Below, one piece after another: positions 63,223 to 64,000 of a DNA stretch of 64,000 bases; the stretch's first letter is position 1; each line of letters starts with the position of its first letter. The notes under the pieces were generated by a model. The model saw nothing but the letters and a program-made list of their open reading frames with translations, did not search any database and was not told where the DNA came from. Made by a program: the position numbers and the translations under genes. Source of the DNA: Kribbibacterium absianum (lineage in GTDB: Bacteria; Actinomycetota; Coriobacteriia; Coriobacteriales; Atopobiaceae); assembly GCF_030067705.1 (NCBI RefSeq), contig NZ_JASJEX010000001.1, positions 597,704 through 661,703 of the forward strand, given 5' to 3'.

Positions 63223-63762
63223 CTACCGGGGCTCGTGCTCCACGCGCACGGACTCGATGGTGTCGCCCGGACGGAGCGTTGGGAGGACGTCGGCGCCCTC
63301 CACGGTCTGGCCAAACACCGTGTAGCCAGAGTCGAGCGAGTGCTGGGGGCCGAGGCAGAAATAGAACTGTGACCCGGCGGAGTCCGGCAGCATCGAGCGC
63401 GCCATCGCCAACGCGGCATCGTTGTGCGAGTTGCGAGGGTTGGTGTCGTACTCGTGACGGATCCGGTAGCCAGGGCCGCCCGTCCCCGGCATGCCGTCGG
63501 GGCCACGGCGACCGGACGCGACATCCTCGGGGGTCATGTCGCGGGTGTTGGGGTCGCCGCCCTGGATCACGAAGCCGGGCACGTGCCGGTGGAACTTGGT
63601 GCCGTCGTAGAAGCCGGAGTTGGCGAGCTCGGTGAAGTTGCCCACATGGATGGGGGCGCCCTTCCCGTCCAACGCGACCTTGACGACGCCCTTCGACGTG
63701 ACGAACGTCGCGACCTCGTCCCCGGTCGGGACGTACGCGGGCGTATAGAGCGGCTCAGCCAT
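63223..63762 (-). CDS. Peptidyl-prolyl cis-trans isomerase, cyclophilin type
   Basis: Cytoplasmic cyclophilin of 179 residues with no signal peptide or lipobox. The catalytic core is FYDGTKFHRHVPGFVIQGGD with the Phe-His-Arg segment, then AMARSMLPDSAGSQFYFCLG and VFGQTVEGADVL. The loop GPDGMPGTGGPGYRIRHEYD resembles actinobacterial cyclophilins. ATG 63762 has AAGGGGGA upstream; the ATG 24 bp further upstream is less well placed. It is followed after 75 bp by the TPR protein gene. Confidence 0.93.
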   Translation of the reverse strand: MAEPLYTPAYVPTGDEVATFVTSKGVVKVALDGKGAPIHVGNFTELANSGFYDGTKFHRHVPGFVIQGGDPNTRDMTPEDVASGRRGPDGMPGTGGPGYRIRHEYDTNPRNSHNDAALAMARSMLPDSAGSQFYFCLGPQHSLDSGYTVFGQTVEGADVLPTLRPGDTIESVRVEHEPR

Positions 63763-63815
63763 CCGGTCCCCCTTTTCAAGCGCCAACCGGCGCGCAGCGT
63801 CACAACAGCTCCCAC

Positions 63816-63844
63816 ATTTTACCAGCGGCGCTCTCTGTTCACAG
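63816..63844 (-). promoter_or_regulatory. Candidate promoter of the cyclophilin gene
   Basis: On the minus strand CTGTGA (63839-63844), 17 bp, TAAAAT (63816-63821), about 55 bp before the ATG. The -10 is good and the -35 weak. Confidence 0.42.
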
Positions 63845-64000
63845 TAACGGCATGCGGTCGCCAGGCCCGGGGGGGTCGCCTAGATTCGCGTCTCTACCCG
63901 AACGGTCCCAACACTCACCGGAACGCGTCGCGCTGGGTTCGGGGACCCGGCACCCTTTTGGCGACGGGCCGGACAGGCCGGCCCACGTCGGGAAGGGGGC
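63845..64000. other. Terminal gene-free stretch
   Basis: No ORF with family similarity, tRNA or clear promoter was found in the last 156 bp. There is a GC-rich hairpin GGGCCGG/CCGGCCC near 63965-63983. A neighbouring gene may begin or end beyond the window. Confidence 0.5.

Noticed and set aside
63845..64000. tRNA gene at the window end
   Set aside because: No acceptor/T-arm pairing or GTTCGAATCC-like T-loop could be assembled from the sequence.

Overview
This window is high-GC chromosomal DNA. It reads as an Actinomycetota genome, most likely class Coriobacteriia (an Olsenella/Atopobium-like organism). That placement is an inference from the dense GC-rich housekeeping operons, frequent GTG/TTG starts, RNase J next to PNPase, two-subunit glycyl-tRNA synthetase, the PPDK plus PPDK-regulatory-protein pair, and the full mreBCD-mrdA-rodA set. 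No rRNA, tRNA, insertion sequence, phage gene or CRISPR array was found. Nearly all genes are on the minus strand. The exceptions are a sugar-PTS permease, its regulator and a small ORF (13-17 kb), and a two-component system with DNA polymerase IV (42-45.5 kb).

Layout in window coordinates (minus-strand genes are transcribed right to left). 1-6.1 kb: rnj (partial), pnp, rpsO, recO, era and a GIY-YIG protein. 6.2-10 kb: a membrane-anchored repeat protein, proS, dxr. 10-17 kb: an accessory carbohydrate block with a Gat-family PTS whose IIA, IIB and IIC genes lie in three separate transcription units, a class II ketose-bisphosphate aldolase, a YjbQ-family protein, a divergent TIM-like isomerase and a GntR/HutC regulator. 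17-24.6 kb: ispG, rseP, cdsA, uppS, frr, pyrH, tsf, rpsB. 24.8-31.6 kb: trmFO, dprA, comM, yraN, rnhB, rplS and a lipoprotein. 31.8-39 kb: ppdK, its regulatory kinase/phosphorylase, glyS, glyQ. 39-41.8 kb: lepB, trmD, rimM, khpA, rpsP. 42-45.5 kb (plus): response regulator, sensor kinase, dinB. 45.5-51.7 kb: rsfS, yqeK, nadD, proA, proB, obg, rpmA, rplU. 51.8-63.8 kb: a DUF2344 and radical-SAM pair, a DUF697-like protein, rodA, mrdA, mreD, mreC, mreB, a membrane TPR protein and a cyclophilin.

The housekeeping genes form recognisable co-functional groups: RNA decay, isoprenoid/undecaprenyl lipid synthesis, translation, DNA uptake/processing, proline and NAD synthesis, and rod-shape wall synthesis. 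The most distinctive part is the 10-17 kb block. An identical-spacing operator, ACTTGT-N14-ACAAGT, overlaps the predicted promoters of both the isomerase-YjbQ-aldolase-IIA operon and the IIC gene. This ties the scattered genes into one putative regulon of the local GntR protein. The substrate cannot be read from the sequence, and no sugar dehydrogenase or kinase is present in the block.

Other points worth a look are a structured pnp-rnj intergenic region, competing inverted repeats near 6.1 kb, palindromic repeats at 35.8 kb, an inserted cytosolic segment in RseP, and a sensor kinase translationally coupled to DNA polymerase IV.
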